Program-made: the position numbers and the translations under genes
Source: Anaerocolumna sp. AGMB13020
Lineage (GTDB): Bacteria; Bacillota; Clostridia; Lachnospirales; Lachnospiraceae
Length of the DNA: 64,000 nucleotides
Reading direction: 5' to 3'
NCBI RefSeq assembly: GCF_033100115.1
Contig: NZ_CP136910.1
Location: 1,922,001-1,986,000, forward strand
Shown here: positions 9,295 to 17,684 of the stretch, piece after piece
Layout of the letters: every line of letters starts with the position of its first letter
Numbering within the stretch: position 1 is the first letter of the stretch
Notes under the pieces: generated by a model
Told to the model about the DNA's origin: nothing
The model's database searches: none
What the model saw: the letters and a program-made list of their open reading frames with translations, nothing else

Positions 9295-10044
9295 TTACTC
9301 AACATTTGTTACAAGCTTAAAAGCACCTACTACAGTGGTACCATCCTCTGCATAAACTGGTATTATTGAATTAGCCTCAGAATAAGCACTTAATGCGATT
9401 GCTTCTTCTGGTGTAGCCGGTGTATCCAATAACAGGTCTTTGACATTAAGGTATCCAACCTTGCCGTCAGTTGTCACTGCCTTAACCAAATCAGGCATTT
9501 CACCTGTAATGGCTCCCACAAAGGCACTACCATACGTCTGACCATTCTCATTTTCAGCTAAAGCAACTGCAGGTGCTTCTAATGTTGCAGCCCGCAAACT
9601 GGAGCTAAGAGATAGTGAAGGTGTCGTAGTAGTAATGTAAGTAGTATACCCACTACCGTTATTATACGTAGTGAAACCCGTACTGGTGTATGATGTAGAG
9701 GATGAGTGAGTACCTGTTGATACTGCCAGAGCCGAAGTCGAGGTTGTATTAAACTTAAATGTGGTAGACATTACTATAGCACCGCTAGAATTAATTAATT
9801 GTGCGGATGCCCCCATATAACCAACTGGAACATTGGTATAACCAGAGGTATATATTTCAGTAGTTCCCCATGCAGTACCAGAACTAGTATGAACGACAGC
9901 TCTGTCATAATATGTATAAGCTCCTATATTATGCTGAATATATGCCGAACTTGCAATGCCTGCTTTGACAACAGAGATATTAATAAGAACAAGTGATAGT
10001 GCAATAACTACAGAAAAGCAACTTTTTAATCTTTTGTTGAACAT
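9295..10044 (-). CDS. secreted protein sharing a C-terminal domain with the adjacent M56 receptor
   Basis: Predicted exported protein of 249 aa. The N-terminus (MFNKRLKSCFSVVIALSLVL and the following Val-Lys-Ala site) is a clear Sec signal peptide with cleavage near VKA. Residues 30-150 are Ser/Thr/Tyr-rich with no recognised family (HTSSGTAWGTTEIYTSG). From N165 a separate domain begins, NENGQTYG, then PDLVKAVTTDGKVGYL, ending YAEDGTTVVGAFKL; this domain recurs at the C-terminus of the receptor encoded 47 bases upstream. The chosen ATG has AAGGAG at six-base spacing; an in-frame start 30 bases further upstream has none. It is the third gene of a BlaI-controlled operon and could be the ligand or output of the receptor (inference). 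Confidence 0.75.
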   Translation of the reverse strand: MFNKRLKSCFSVVIALSLVLINISVVKAGIASSAYIQHNIGAYTYYDRAVVHTSSGTAWGTTEIYTSGYTNVPVGYMGASAQLINSSGAIVMSTTFKFNTTSTSALAVSTGTHSSSTSYTSTGFTTYNNGSGYTTYITTTTPSLSLSSSLRAATLEAPAVALAENENGQTYGSAFVGAITGEMPDLVKAVTTDGKVGYLNVKDLLLDTPATPEEAIALSAYSEANSIIPVYAEDGTTVVGAFKLVTNVE

Positions 10045-10091
10045 AAAATTCTCCTTATTATGTAAAGATTCCAATTCGTATAACTTTCCCT

Positions 10092-11405
10092 TTAATTAAT
10101 CTTATATGTTCCTATAATTGTCTCCCCATCACTTTCATAAATATTACATATTCTTTCATTTCCAGTTTCATTATCCAAAACCACAGATTTACTCTCGTTC
10201 TTTAGAGTACTTAGGCTTTCATCCCTAAAACTCAAAAACTCATTCGAGTATACATATCCTTCTTCACCATTTATGGATTCTACATAGAATAAATCAGGAA
10301 TAATACCCATTTGTGCATCGAATTTGCCATAGGTATATCCGTTCTCATTCACCGGATAATATTTTCTGGCCTCTAGATTCTTGGGATGCTCATCAACGAT
10401 CTCCCCTTCGTTAAATGAGCCTAATTTTATTACAAACAGGCTATCATCCATAGCCCCCAGTGCAACGGTATTAACAAATACGATCAATGACATCATAATG
10501 ACTGTCAAGGATACTGTCATACTGGTTTTCGTCTTCTTCCCCAATTTCATAATGGAGACTATTCTTTCTTCCACCGGTTTTTCACCAAATCCATTGTACA
10601 AAAATGCAGTTTGTGGTTTCTTTTCCATTAATTGAATAATTGCATAGGCATAATCCGGTTTTGCTTCGTTTCCGAACACTTCTATAACACCTTCGTCACA
10701 GGCTGTCTCAATGTCCTTGTTTAACTGTTTGTACATGATCCATACAAATGGATTATACCAGTGTATACACACAGCTATCATGGATAAAAGTTTCCAGACT
10801 ATATCAAACCGCCTGATATGTATCATTTCATGGAACAGTACATAATTAAGCCGCTTACCCCTGTCCGCTTCCATTGTCTTTGGAAGTATTATCTTGGGAC
10901 TTAATACTCCGACTGTTACAGGCGAAGTAATTTGGTCAAAAGATAATAAACGGACTTTACGTCTTAATCTTTGATGTCTGAGCCATCTTCTTGCATAAGC
11001 ATTATTAGAAGGCATTGCTTCATTTACATGTTTCCGGCTTCTCATGTAATTAATCATAAATAGTAAAAATAATACCCCGGTAACTGCTATCCAGATTGAA
11101 AATACTACAATTCCTATTGCAGACTTCTTCGCTACCAGCTCACCAGAGTTTACCGTACCCTCCATACCTCTTGTAATAGCAGAAGTAAAAAGAGTATTCT
11201 CTGTCAGCTTCATTTTATCCTTTACCGACACCCAGAATTCAGGAACTGGTATCTTTATGGTTACGGGTATAAGGAGCCTTAATAATACAATCTTCCACAG
11301 TATTGCAAAAGTTTTTCTAGGAAGCTTATATACAGCTATCTTCCTTAATATCAATATGAATACTATCAGTAAGGAAGAAGCAAGGGATATACGGTAAAGC
11401 TCCAT
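10092..11405 (-). CDS. M56-family BlaR1/MecR1-like membrane metalloprotease receptor
   Basis: Integral-membrane sensor protease of peptidase family M56. Several N-terminal membrane segments (residues about 5-25, 35-50 and 95-120) precede the cytoplasmic zinc site HEMIH (H192, E193, H196). A further membrane helix near residues 315-335 leads to an outside domain of about 100 residues. In classical BlaR1 this outer part is a penicillin-binding domain; here it is much smaller, lacks SxxK, and from N353 resembles the C-terminus of the secreted protein encoded next. By analogy, sensing activates the protease, which relieves BlaI repression. The ATG at 11405 follows GAGGTG; the GTG nine bases upstream is part of that binding site. 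It lies ten bases downstream of the repressor gene. Confidence 0.88.
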   Translation of the reverse strand: MELYRISLASSLLIVFILILRKIAVYKLPRKTFAILWKIVLLRLLIPVTIKIPVPEFWVSVKDKMKLTENTLFTSAITRGMEGTVNSGELVAKKSAIGIVVFSIWIAVTGVLFLLFMINYMRSRKHVNEAMPSNNAYARRWLRHQRLRRKVRLLSFDQITSPVTVGVLSPKIILPKTMEADRGKRLNYVLFHEMIHIRRFDIVWKLLSMIAVCIHWYNPFVWIMYKQLNKDIETACDEGVIEVFGNEAKPDYAYAIIQLMEKKPQTAFLYNGFGEKPVEERIVSIMKLGKKTKTSMTVSLTVIMMSLIVFVNTVALGAMDDSLFVIKLGSFNEGEIVDEHPKNLEARKYYPVNENGYTYGKFDAQMGIIPDLFYVESINGEEGYVYSNEFLSFRDESLSTLKNESKSVVLDNETGNERICNIYESDGETIIGTYKIN

Positions 11406-11415
11406 ACTTATCACC

Positions 11416-11769
11416 TCATTTAGCTTCGTCTACAATTTTCTTCAGCTTCTCAGTTTCTTCCTGTGATAAATACCCTTCATTTAAAAAGGCTGCAAAGAAT
11501 TTCTCATAAGATCCTTCAAACATCTTCTCCACCAGCTCAGTGGTCTGTTCCTGCTGAATCTCTTCACGAGTAACCAATGCTTTACACATAAATTTTGAAC
11601 CGTATCTCTCAACAGCACCTTTATCTATACATTTCTTGACTACAGTATAGGTGGTGTTACGGTTCCAGCCTGTTTCTTCTTTTAATATTTTGGCGAGTTC
11701 TCCAGCTGATAAGTCCCCCCTCTTCCATAAAGCATCCATGATTTTTAATTCTGAATCGAAAAGTTTCAT
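11416..11769 (-). CDS. blaI: BlaI/MecI/CopY-family transcriptional repressor
   Basis: Dimeric winged-helix repressor of 117 aa. The N-terminal domain is typical (LKIMDALWKRGDLSAGEL for the first helices, GWNRNTTYTVVKKC for the recognition helix), and the helical C-terminal half (LVEKMFEGSYEKFFAAFL) mediates dimerisation and carries the site normally cleaved on induction. AGGAG precedes the ATG by seven bases. It is the first gene of a three-gene operon with the M56 receptor and secreted protein, and the palindrome just upstream is the probable autoregulatory operator. The inducer is unknown; beta-lactam sensing is doubtful because the receptor has no penicillin-binding domain. Confidence 0.92.
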   Translation of the reverse strand: MKLFDSELKIMDALWKRGDLSAGELAKILKEETGWNRNTTYTVVKKCIDKGAVERYGSKFMCKALVTREEIQQEQTTELVEKMFEGSYEKFFAAFLNEGYLSQEETEKLKKIVDEAK

Positions 11770-11786
11770 TCTTAATCTCCTATAAT

Positions 11787-11842
11787 AACTATTGCAATAG
11801 TTTTACACTTAAAACATTATCATACTTGACAGTATTTGTCAA
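11787..11842 (-). promoter_or_regulatory. promoter and operator of the BlaI operon
   Basis: On the minus strand, TTGACA (11842-11837) and TAATGT (11819-11814) are separated by 17 bases, a good vegetative promoter. A perfect 16-bp palindrome AACTATTGCAATAGTT occupies 11787-11802 near the predicted transcription start, and a second inverted repeat TTGACA-N5-TGTCAA overlaps the -35 (11826-11842). The first is the probable BlaI-family operator; the role of the second is inferred only from its position. Confidence 0.75.
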
Positions 11843-12225
11843 CTGACATTTTAATAATATCGCAATATTTTTTTAATATTAATCGATTTTTGTCATATTT
11901 TCTTAATATTTGTGCTTTCTTTGAATTGTTTCCGCAATTTATCATTATAATTACAATTTTACTGGAAATACCGTGACTAATTTACTATAATAACCGGCCA
12001 TATAATATGGTTATTTTTGGAATATCAATACAGAAAAACACTTTCTTTGAAAAAGTATCCGCTTAAGCTATTTTCTTATTTGTATAAACTATAACCACAT
12101 TTTTTCACAACCTATATATTATTTCATATGCCCATAAAGTTTTCACAGACGACGCATGTAGAATATGTAGTATTATGTAATATTTCACCTGTCACTGTCT
12201 TAATATAATAGCAATCTCTTTTCTC

Positions 12226-12393
12226 CCTAGGGTGTGTCTGAAAACTCATTGCACCATTCTGAATGCCCCACTTTGCGGTATTCTGCGTTGCAATTTTGGG
12301 AACGTAGCACCACTACTCACCCAAAATCACGCCTTGTCTCCCACAAAGTGGAACATCCAGCCCGGCACAAGCAGTTTTCAGACACACCCTAGG
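12226..12393. mobile_element. MITE-like palindromic element
   Basis: A 168-bp sequence bounded by perfect 21-bp terminal inverted repeats starting CCTAGGGTGTGTCTG. Nested internal arms also pair (CCACTTTG with CAAAGTGG, ATTTTGGG with CCCAAAAT), so nearly the whole element can fold. It has no coding capacity. It lies in the 690-base gap upstream of blaI and before the VOC gene; the rest of that gap is AT-rich and holds only the blaI promoter at its left edge. A clear target duplication is not seen. Confidence 0.6.
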
Positions 12394-12488
12394 TAATACT
12401 GGAGAATATACATGAAGAATTCTATAGAATTCTTCTGTTTCTTCTGTTAGAATTAGAGATATAATCTTATTGAAATGAGGAAAATAGC

Positions 12489-12854
12489 ATGCATTTTAAC
12501 TGGTGTACCCTTCATGTGAGCAATCTGGAAGCATCTGTTAAGTTTTACGAAGAAATTGCCGGGCTCTCTATTGACAGACATTATTTTTCAGGCCCTGACA
12601 AAGAAATTATTTTTATGGGAACCGGTGAAACAAAGCTGGAACTCATCTATCAAAAAGGACAGAACGAAATCTCAATGGGAGAAGATATCTCAATTGGTTT
12701 TGAAGCAGAATCCCTTGAAAAGCTCATGGAGCTGCTGAAAGAAAAGGATGTACCAATTACGGCCGGTCCCATACAGCCTAACCCAAATATCCGTTTTATC
12801 TATGTGAAGGATCCCAATGGCCTGACCGTTCAATTTGCCGAACACTTTGCTTAA
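12489..12854 (+). CDS. VOC-family (glyoxalase/dioxygenase-fold) protein
   Basis: Single-domain vicinal-oxygen-chelate protein of 121 aa with two beta-alpha-beta-beta-beta modules: FNWCTLHVSNLEASVKFYEE at the start and IRFIYVKDPNGLTVQFAEH at the end. The metal ligands of the fold are plausible in H10 and the terminal FAEH Glu. Families with this pattern include glyoxalase I, fosfomycin and bleomycin resistance proteins and many uncharacterised enzymes, so the reaction cannot be named. AATGAGG precedes the ATG. It is followed at once by a terminator shared with the convergent protease gene. Confidence 0.85.
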   Translation: MHFNWCTLHVSNLEASVKFYEEIAGLSIDRHYFSGPDKEIIFMGTGETKLELIYQKGQNEISMGEDISIGFEAESLEKLMELLKEKDVPITAGPIQPNPNIRFIYVKDPNGLTVQFAEHFA

Positions 12855-12861
12855 GCTAACA

Positions 12862-12912
12862 AATGGATTGAAGCAAGAAAGGAATCAACCTTTTTACTTC
12901 AATCCATCTTTT
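12862..12912. terminator. bidirectional terminator
   Basis: Stem AAATGGATTGAAG with CTTCAATCCAT, followed by CTTTTT on the plus strand and an A-rich complement on the other. It fills the gap between the VOC gene and the convergent S8 protease gene. Confidence 0.85.
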
Positions 12913-14613
12913 TCAGTCTTCATTATAGAACTTCTGTATTGCGCGGTAGATATCCAGAGTTCCGAATCCCCACCCCTGATCCGGATAGGTGATAGTCGGA
13001 AATCGCCTGGCTCCGTTTATTAGGAGTCTTCTAAGTAATATATTATTTAAGTTGGTAATATTGCCTTTTACTATCCCCCACTCCAGCATTAATGCAATCG
13101 CACCAGTTGCATGAGCTGTTGCCGCACTGCTTCCCGTTACATTATAAAATCCGTCACCCACGGCTGGTGTCAGTATAGATACCCCTGGCGCTGCTACATC
13201 CGGTTTCAGTCCGCCGCTTTTGGTGAAACCTCTTCCGCTGAAATAATAAAGGCTTTGGTTCTGATGATTGTAAGTAGATACCGATATACTGTTTAATGCA
13301 TTTGCCGGAATCGATAAGGTAGTATCCCGGTTTCCATTAATGAAATAGGTATTTGCTGTAAGAAAATTACTGATAGGAAGCCATATATGATATCGCAGCA
13401 GTAAATCTCCGCTACCGGAAACAACTAATCTCCATAATCCCGGTATTGGGTTTACAAATCGAAACATCATAAGCTGATTCCCAGTTCTCTCTTCACTGAA
13501 CTGATTGTCTATATAGATAGTGGTCTCCCCATGATTGATGGTCTGCGTATTTCTTTGCAGAAATATACCGGAGATCCTGGCAACAAGGGCCGCCTCCGGG
13601 GAATACAATTCGACTGCCACTATATTGGGTGCAAACCCCCAAAGTTCCATTGTAAATCCTTCTTCCCCTTCTCCTATATTTAATCCTACAACATCAAAAT
13701 CTGTACTTGGATTAATTTGCCCATAATAATGATGATTGGTATTTCCTTCATTTCCTCCAGCAACTGCAATGGATTTTCCTGCTATCTTACCTGCTTCGTT
13801 GATAAAATGACTGATAACGCCTTCCCCTTCATGTGCCCCTTGTGAAGTACCGACACCGATGCAGATAGCTATTGGCCGATCCAATTGTTCTGCTATGTTA
13901 ATGAGATATTGTATCCCCATCATGATATCATTTTCCTGGTAGCATATGGTGTTAGGGGGTATACGAAAAAAATCCTTTATATTCTGTTTTGCCTCCTTTA
14001 ACTTCACAACAACGATTTCTGCATCCGGTGCTATCCCAGTAAACTCTTCTGCTATATCGTCTCCCCCTGCGGCAATACCTGCCAGCATGGTTCCGTGTCC
14101 ATTCTCGTCTCTGCTTGGAACAATCCGGTAAGGATTATCGAGCAATAAAGCAGTATTAATATCCCATTGGGTATACTCTGTACCATAATAAAAATCTTTC
14201 GGATATCTGCCACTGTCTATTCCCTGATCCCAGATAGCTGCTATTCTGCTGGTATTATCTGCATAACGGAACAAAGGATTTGTATAGTCAATTCCGGTAT
14301 CAATAAAACCTACCAGCACTCCCTGCCCTCTTAGTTCCAAAGCCGGGTTAGTTCTCAATCTCAGTACTCCTGATGCCTCAGCGCTTGAAAAATCCATTAA
14401 TCCATAGCATTTCGGTAAATACTGGTATCCGAATTTCAAGACACTGTCTACCGTTAATTCAGATACTGGGACATGATATACAGCATAATTGTCATTTATT
14501 CTGTTTACTGTATTATTTTCGTCCTTGGTTATTCTATTTATTTTTTCATATCCTTCCGCTAATATATCTGCATAATCGTTACTGGTTATTTTATATCTTT
14601 CCGACTCAGTCAT
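12913..14613 (-). CDS. S8-family subtilisin-like peptidase (Csp-like)
   Basis: Subtilase of 566 aa with the full catalytic triad: D105 in GFIDTGID, H173 in NGHGTM and S496 in TGSSAATAHATG. The segment around the Ser departs from the usual GTSMAAPHVAG, with Ala replacing the Pro. A large insertion of about 200 residues (residues 235-450) sits between the His and Ser blocks, as in clostridial Csp-type and related S8 proteases. No Sec signal peptide is visible, which favours a cytoplasmic or spore-compartment protein. The ATG at 14613 follows AGGTGAGG; an in-frame GTG nine bases upstream overlaps that site. It lies 35 bases downstream of the cytochrome-b5-like gene. Germination is one possible role, but cspBAC-type neighbours are absent. 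Confidence 0.85.
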   Translation of the reverse strand: MTESERYKITSNDYADILAEGYEKINRITKDENNTVNRINDNYAVYHVPVSELTVDSVLKFGYQYLPKCYGLMDFSSAEASGVLRLRTNPALELRGQGVLVGFIDTGIDYTNPLFRYADNTSRIAAIWDQGIDSGRYPKDFYYGTEYTQWDINTALLLDNPYRIVPSRDENGHGTMLAGIAAGGDDIAEEFTGIAPDAEIVVVKLKEAKQNIKDFFRIPPNTICYQENDIMMGIQYLINIAEQLDRPIAICIGVGTSQGAHEGEGVISHFINEAGKIAGKSIAVAGGNEGNTNHHYYGQINPSTDFDVVGLNIGEGEEGFTMELWGFAPNIVAVELYSPEAALVARISGIFLQRNTQTINHGETTIYIDNQFSEERTGNQLMMFRFVNPIPGLWRLVVSGSGDLLLRYHIWLPISNFLTANTYFINGNRDTTLSIPANALNSISVSTYNHQNQSLYYFSGRGFTKSGGLKPDVAAPGVSILTPAVGDGFYNVTGSSAATAHATGAIALMLEWGIVKGNITNLNNILLRRLLINGARRFPTITYPDQGWGFGTLDIYRAIQKFYNED

Positions 14614-14648
14614 ATACCTCACCTGCCTGCGATTAATTATTCTAACAT

Positions 14649-15173
14649 CTACTCACTGGTTTCAGAAGCTAAAGTGCCAACAACAGGAAGCTGGGTCAAT
14701 ACACTTTCCATTCCTCTATGACAGCTTGTGAATTGTGCCGTTAAGTCTTTTCCTGCTCTTAAGCCTGCAAAATGCATTCCGCCTGCCCAGGGAGGTCTGT
14801 CTGTCACATCATAAACGATACCGTTAACTGCTACATAAGCCGGCCTTCCCTGGCTGCCGTCATAACCGGCAAGCTCACTTACGGTAAACACCTTGTCCGC
14901 AGCCTGCCCCTCTGGTGGTGGCTGTTCCGTACTGGTATTTTCACTTTCGGTTCCCTGCTCCTGTGCTGCTGAAATAACTGGATGTTCGTTTTCCTCTTCC
15001 CTGATGCTTAATATCTCTGTCAATTCTACTGTCAGACGTTCTGTACGGCTCTGTATGAGATCTTCATAATACTTTTTGTCATATGGGTTGGATGAATATA
15101 TCTGCATCTGGCTATAATATGTAATTTCTTTCTGGAATTCTCCCAGTTTCTCTTTCAGTCCGTTTGCCTCCAT
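14649..15173 (-). CDS. cytochrome b5-like heme/steroid-binding domain protein
   Basis: 174-aa protein with an N-terminal helical segment (LKEKLGEFQKEITYYSQMQI), a Pro/Glu/Gln linker (residues 75-92) and a C-terminal cytochrome-b5-like domain starting KVFTVSELAGYDGSQG and continuing through AYVAVNGIVYDVTD. The canonical HPGG is replaced by AGGMHFAG, and a second His occurs in SCHRG, the pattern of the Firmicutes subfamily. Heme or small-ligand binding is plausible but not established. There is no signal peptide. It precedes the S8 protease gene on the same strand with a short gap, so the two may be co-transcribed. Confidence 0.8.
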   Translation of the reverse strand: MEANGLKEKLGEFQKEITYYSQMQIYSSNPYDKKYYEDLIQSRTERLTVELTEILSIREEENEHPVISAAQEQGTESENTSTEQPPPEGQAADKVFTVSELAGYDGSQGRPAYVAVNGIVYDVTDRPPWAGGMHFAGLRAGKDLTAQFTSCHRGMESVLTQLPVVGTLASETSE

Positions 15174-15396
15174 GCTGGTATTCTCCCTTCACTTTAACTC
15201 ATCATAAAGTGCCTTCTTACTATTTCAGGCAAGCTTTTTCGTTTATTAATCTGCTTAATTATATTAAAGGGATACATAATATATTCTTTCCAACGACAAA
15301 AATACAGCAGCTGCATGATAACTTTCGCTGTAAAAAATATCTATCTGATATCATTTACATGGTCATTATCCTGAGCTGCTGCCATTAAGAGGGGAT

Positions 15397-15711
15397 TTAT
15401 TTAGACAATAAGGAAAGAATAGCATTCTTAGGTTTAACTCCAACAGTACTGTCTACAACCTTTCCATCCTTTATTACAACCAGTGTGGGGATGCTCATAA
15501 TTCTGAATCTGGCTGCAAGTTCTTCCTCTTCGTCGATATTTATCTTACCAACCTTTATTGAATCTTTCTTTTCTTCTGCTACCTGATCAATAATCGGTGA
15601 TACCATTTTACAGGGGCCGCACCATGATGCCCAAAAATCCAGCAGAACGGTTTTTTCAGATTCTAAAACCTCTTTATCAAAATTGTCTCTTGTTATTTTT
15701 AATACGCTCAT
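15397..15711 (-). CDS. trxA: thioredoxin
   Basis: Classical 104-aa cytosolic thioredoxin: redox motif WCGPCK in DFWASWCGPCKMVSP, the cis-Pro in MSIPTL, and the closing KDGKVVDSTVGVKP segment. It reduces disulfides with electrons from thioredoxin reductase, which is not in the window. The ATG at 15711 has AAGGAG at eight-base spacing; the in-frame GTG nine bases upstream is embedded in that spacer. It is monocistronic. Confidence 0.95.
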   Translation of the reverse strand: MSVLKITRDNFDKEVLESEKTVLLDFWASWCGPCKMVSPIIDQVAEEKKDSIKVGKINIDEEEELAARFRIMSIPTLVVIKDGKVVDSTVGVKPKNAILSLLSK

Positions 15712-15891
15712 ACTACACACTCCTTAGATTTTTTTATTTATAAGCTTATTATATTCATTTTCCGGTTTTCGTCTGTGATGAAGTTACATTTGAAAACTTC
15801 CGAGATATCTGTACATTTAGACTTTTTTCTCCTGTGAAAAGGGGTTTATAAATTTATTTATTTTTTTTTGTTTTTTATAAGAATAATATGT

Positions 15892-15919
15892 CACATTATG
15901 CTTCCACCACCATATTATA
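15892..15919 (+). promoter_or_regulatory. candidate sporulation-type promoter
   Basis: Upstream of the Cys-rich pair, CATATTATA (15911-15919) fits the sigma-K -10 pattern CATAnnnTA, with a CACA (15892-15895) at roughly -35 distance, one or two bases closer than usual. The short degenerate consensus makes this tentative. Confidence 0.3.
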
Positions 15920-15978
15920 AAGTATGGTAACAGACGACAGACAGTCGGATGACCTAATAATTTTAAGGAGGAATTCAT

Positions 15979-16302
15979 ATGGCATGTGGAGGTTTTAATT
16001 CAAATCAGTCATTAGTTGCTCATCTTTGTCAGTATATCGGCGAAACCGTAACAATCTTTACCAAAAGCGGCGGTGTTTCCGGATGTGGTTTTACAGGAGT
16101 TCTCTTTGCTGTTAACTGCGAATTCGTTCAGATAGTAACAGACTTCGGCAGTGCACCTACGAATCCTATTGGTGGCCCTAACAGTTCTTGCTGCAACAAT
16201 CTTTACCCTGAAAACAAATGTTCTTATGAGTATCAGAGAACCGGTTCCGTTTGTGATATACCTGTCGATAAAATTGCTGCTTTCTGTCACAATGCAGTTT
16301 AA
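15979..16302 (+). CDS. Cys-rich small protein, paralogue 1
   Basis: 107-aa protein without a named family that I recognise. The core HLCQYIGETVTIFTKSGG then GCGFTGVLFAVNCEFVQIV resembles a small LSm/SH3-like beta-barrel, and the end SVCDIPVDKIAAFCHNAV is shared with the next gene. Cys positions are conserved between the two copies; between the barrel halves lies a variable Cys-containing loop (SSCCNN). No signal peptide or membrane helix is seen. AAGGAGG stands before the ATG, 26 bases separate it from its paralogue, and a terminator follows both, so they form a two-gene operon. Cys-rich, structured, soluble and duplicated proteins of this sort are common among spore-coat components, which is only an inference here. 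Confidence 0.7.
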   Translation: MACGGFNSNQSLVAHLCQYIGETVTIFTKSGGVSGCGFTGVLFAVNCEFVQIVTDFGSAPTNPIGGPNSSCCNNLYPENKCSYEYQRTGSVCDIPVDKIAAFCHNAV

Positions 16303-16328
16303 TTTAAGAAATATAAGGAGGGTTCAAT

Positions 16329-16688
16329 ATGTCATTTAATAACAATAATGGTTTTAACAATGGCTTTTTTGGCGGTAATAATAACCAGAGTTTAGTTAAT
16401 CATATGTGTAAATATATCGGTCAGACGGTTATTATCTTCACTACAAGCGGCGGTGTTTCCGGATGTGGTTTTACAGGTGTTCTCCTTTCCGTTAACTGTG
16501 AATTCGTTCGCCTCGACTCCAGAAGAGGGGCAGCTCCTGATTGTCCTCTTGGAAGTTCCTGCTGTGGCAATTTCGACAACAATGACAACGACTGTGGTCA
16601 TGGACATCATCACAGACGCGAATCTGTAGGCTCTGTTTGTGACATTCCTATCGAAAGTATCGTAGCCTTCTGCCACAATGCAATTTAA
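16329..16688 (+). CDS. Cys-rich small protein, paralogue 2
   Basis: Tandem duplicate (119 aa) of the preceding gene. It keeps the core HMCKYIGQTVIIFTTSGG, GCGFTGVLLSVNCEFVRL and the terminal SVCDIPIESIVAFCHNAI. It differs in an Asn/Gly/Phe-rich N-terminus (SFNNNNGFNNGFFGGNNN) and in the loop, which has CCGNFDNNDNDCGHGHHHR, a His/Asp/Cys cluster that could bind metal. DNA of the shared core is nearly identical over short runs (GGCGGTGTTTCCGGATGTGG in both), indicating recent duplication or gene conversion. The ribosome binding site is AAGGAGG. The function is unknown. Confidence 0.7.
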   Translation: MSFNNNNGFNNGFFGGNNNQSLVNHMCKYIGQTVIIFTTSGGVSGCGFTGVLLSVNCEFVRLDSRRGAAPDCPLGSSCCGNFDNNDNDCGHGHHHRRESVGSVCDIPIESIVAFCHNAI

Positions 16689-16721
16689 AACCAATCCCTG
16701 AAAATAACAGCATAATTTAAT

Positions 16722-16779
16722 AAGGACTGCTTTAAACAGGATGTGGTACTTTGACCTCAACTGTTTTAAAGCAGTCCTT
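16722..16779 (+). terminator. terminator of the Cys-rich pair
   Basis: Long stem AAGGACTGCTTTAAACAG with CTGTTTTAAAGCAGTCCTT, followed by TTTCT. The same stem can terminate transcripts from the minus strand, where the response-regulator gene ends 70 bases further on. Confidence 0.85.
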
Positions 16780-16850
16780 TTCTATGTATTATAATTTTTA
16801 TACTCGTTGTTTGCTTTATTCCATAATAGCCTTTTTCTTTCTGTTCTTTT

Positions 16851-17648
16851 CTATTGTCTTTTCTCATCCTCTGTCAGTTCCTTTAAAAGAATACTGTTAC
16901 GGTATTCATTGGCTGACAATCCTGTCAGCTTCTTAAAGACCTTTGAAAAATGAGCAATATCCATGAATCCTACTTCCCAGGCAATGTCTCCTATACGAAG
17001 AGAGGAATTCTTAAGAAGTTTCTTGGCTTCCTTTATTCTGATATTATTCAGAATCTCTGAAAAATTGAGCCCCATATGTTTATTCAACAGCTTACTTAAA
17101 TGCCATTGGCTGATATAAGTCTTTTCTGCCACCTCAGACAAGGTAATTTTCCGGTTATAATTCTCTTCCATAAACTGTATAGCATGAAATACGATAAAGC
17201 TTCCTGCCGCTTTACTTTCCTCGCTGTCTGCTGTATTTCCTTCTGCACATACCTTATCCTCACCTTGGTCAGCGTCTGTAAGCCCCTCCGTCATTACTGC
17301 AATTGCTTCTTCTATCTCCGTCAGGCTGGAGGGTTTTAGAAGATACCTGCTGACTCCAAGGTTAATAGCCTTCTGGGCATAATCAAAATCCCGATACCCC
17401 GTCAGTATACTAATCTTAATACCCGGAAATTCCGATTTCAGCCCTGCAACCATGCTGAGCCCGTCAAGTCCAGGCATGGAGATATCAGAAAATAAAATAT
17501 CCGGTTTCAGTTCTCTTATCAATCTGCTGCCTTCAATACCGTCATTGGCTGTTGCTATAATACGACACCTGTATTTTTCCCAGGGAACTATTCTCTTGAT
17601 TCCCTCTACAATAATAGGCTCATCATCGATAATCATTACCTTGAACAT
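16851..17648 (-). CDS. AraC-type response regulator (YesN-like)
   Basis: Two-component response regulator of 265 aa. The receiver domain has the acidic pair D8-D9 and the phosphoacceptor D55 in FSDISMPG, followed by LTGYRDFDYAQKAI and the conserved Lys in LLKPSS. The C-terminal AraC domain (residues 160-260) has two helix-turn-helix motifs (TLSEVAEKTYISQWHLSKLL and IGDIAWEVGFMDIAHFSKVF). The ATG at 17648 has GGAG six bases upstream; an alternative ATG 12 bases earlier is weaker. It is the last gene of the sugar-transport cluster and the partner of the histidine kinase at its start, so together they should control uptake of an oligosaccharide. Confidence 0.92.
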   Translation of the reverse strand: MFKVMIIDDEPIIVEGIKRIVPWEKYRCRIIATANDGIEGSRLIRELKPDILFSDISMPGLDGLSMVAGLKSEFPGIKISILTGYRDFDYAQKAINLGVSRYLLKPSSLTEIEEAIAVMTEGLTDADQGEDKVCAEGNTADSEESKAAGSFIVFHAIQFMEENYNRKITLSEVAEKTYISQWHLSKLLNKHMGLNFSEILNNIRIKEAKKLLKNSSLRIGDIAWEVGFMDIAHFSKVFKKLTGLSANEYRNSILLKELTEDEKRQ

Positions 17649-17684
17649 AGTATTCTCCATTTCAAGTATCTGTTTAATTTGATT

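Noticed and set aside
9295..11769. Beta-lactam resistance operon
   Set aside because: BlaI and an M56 receptor are present, but there is no penicillin-binding sensor domain and no beta-lactamase gene.
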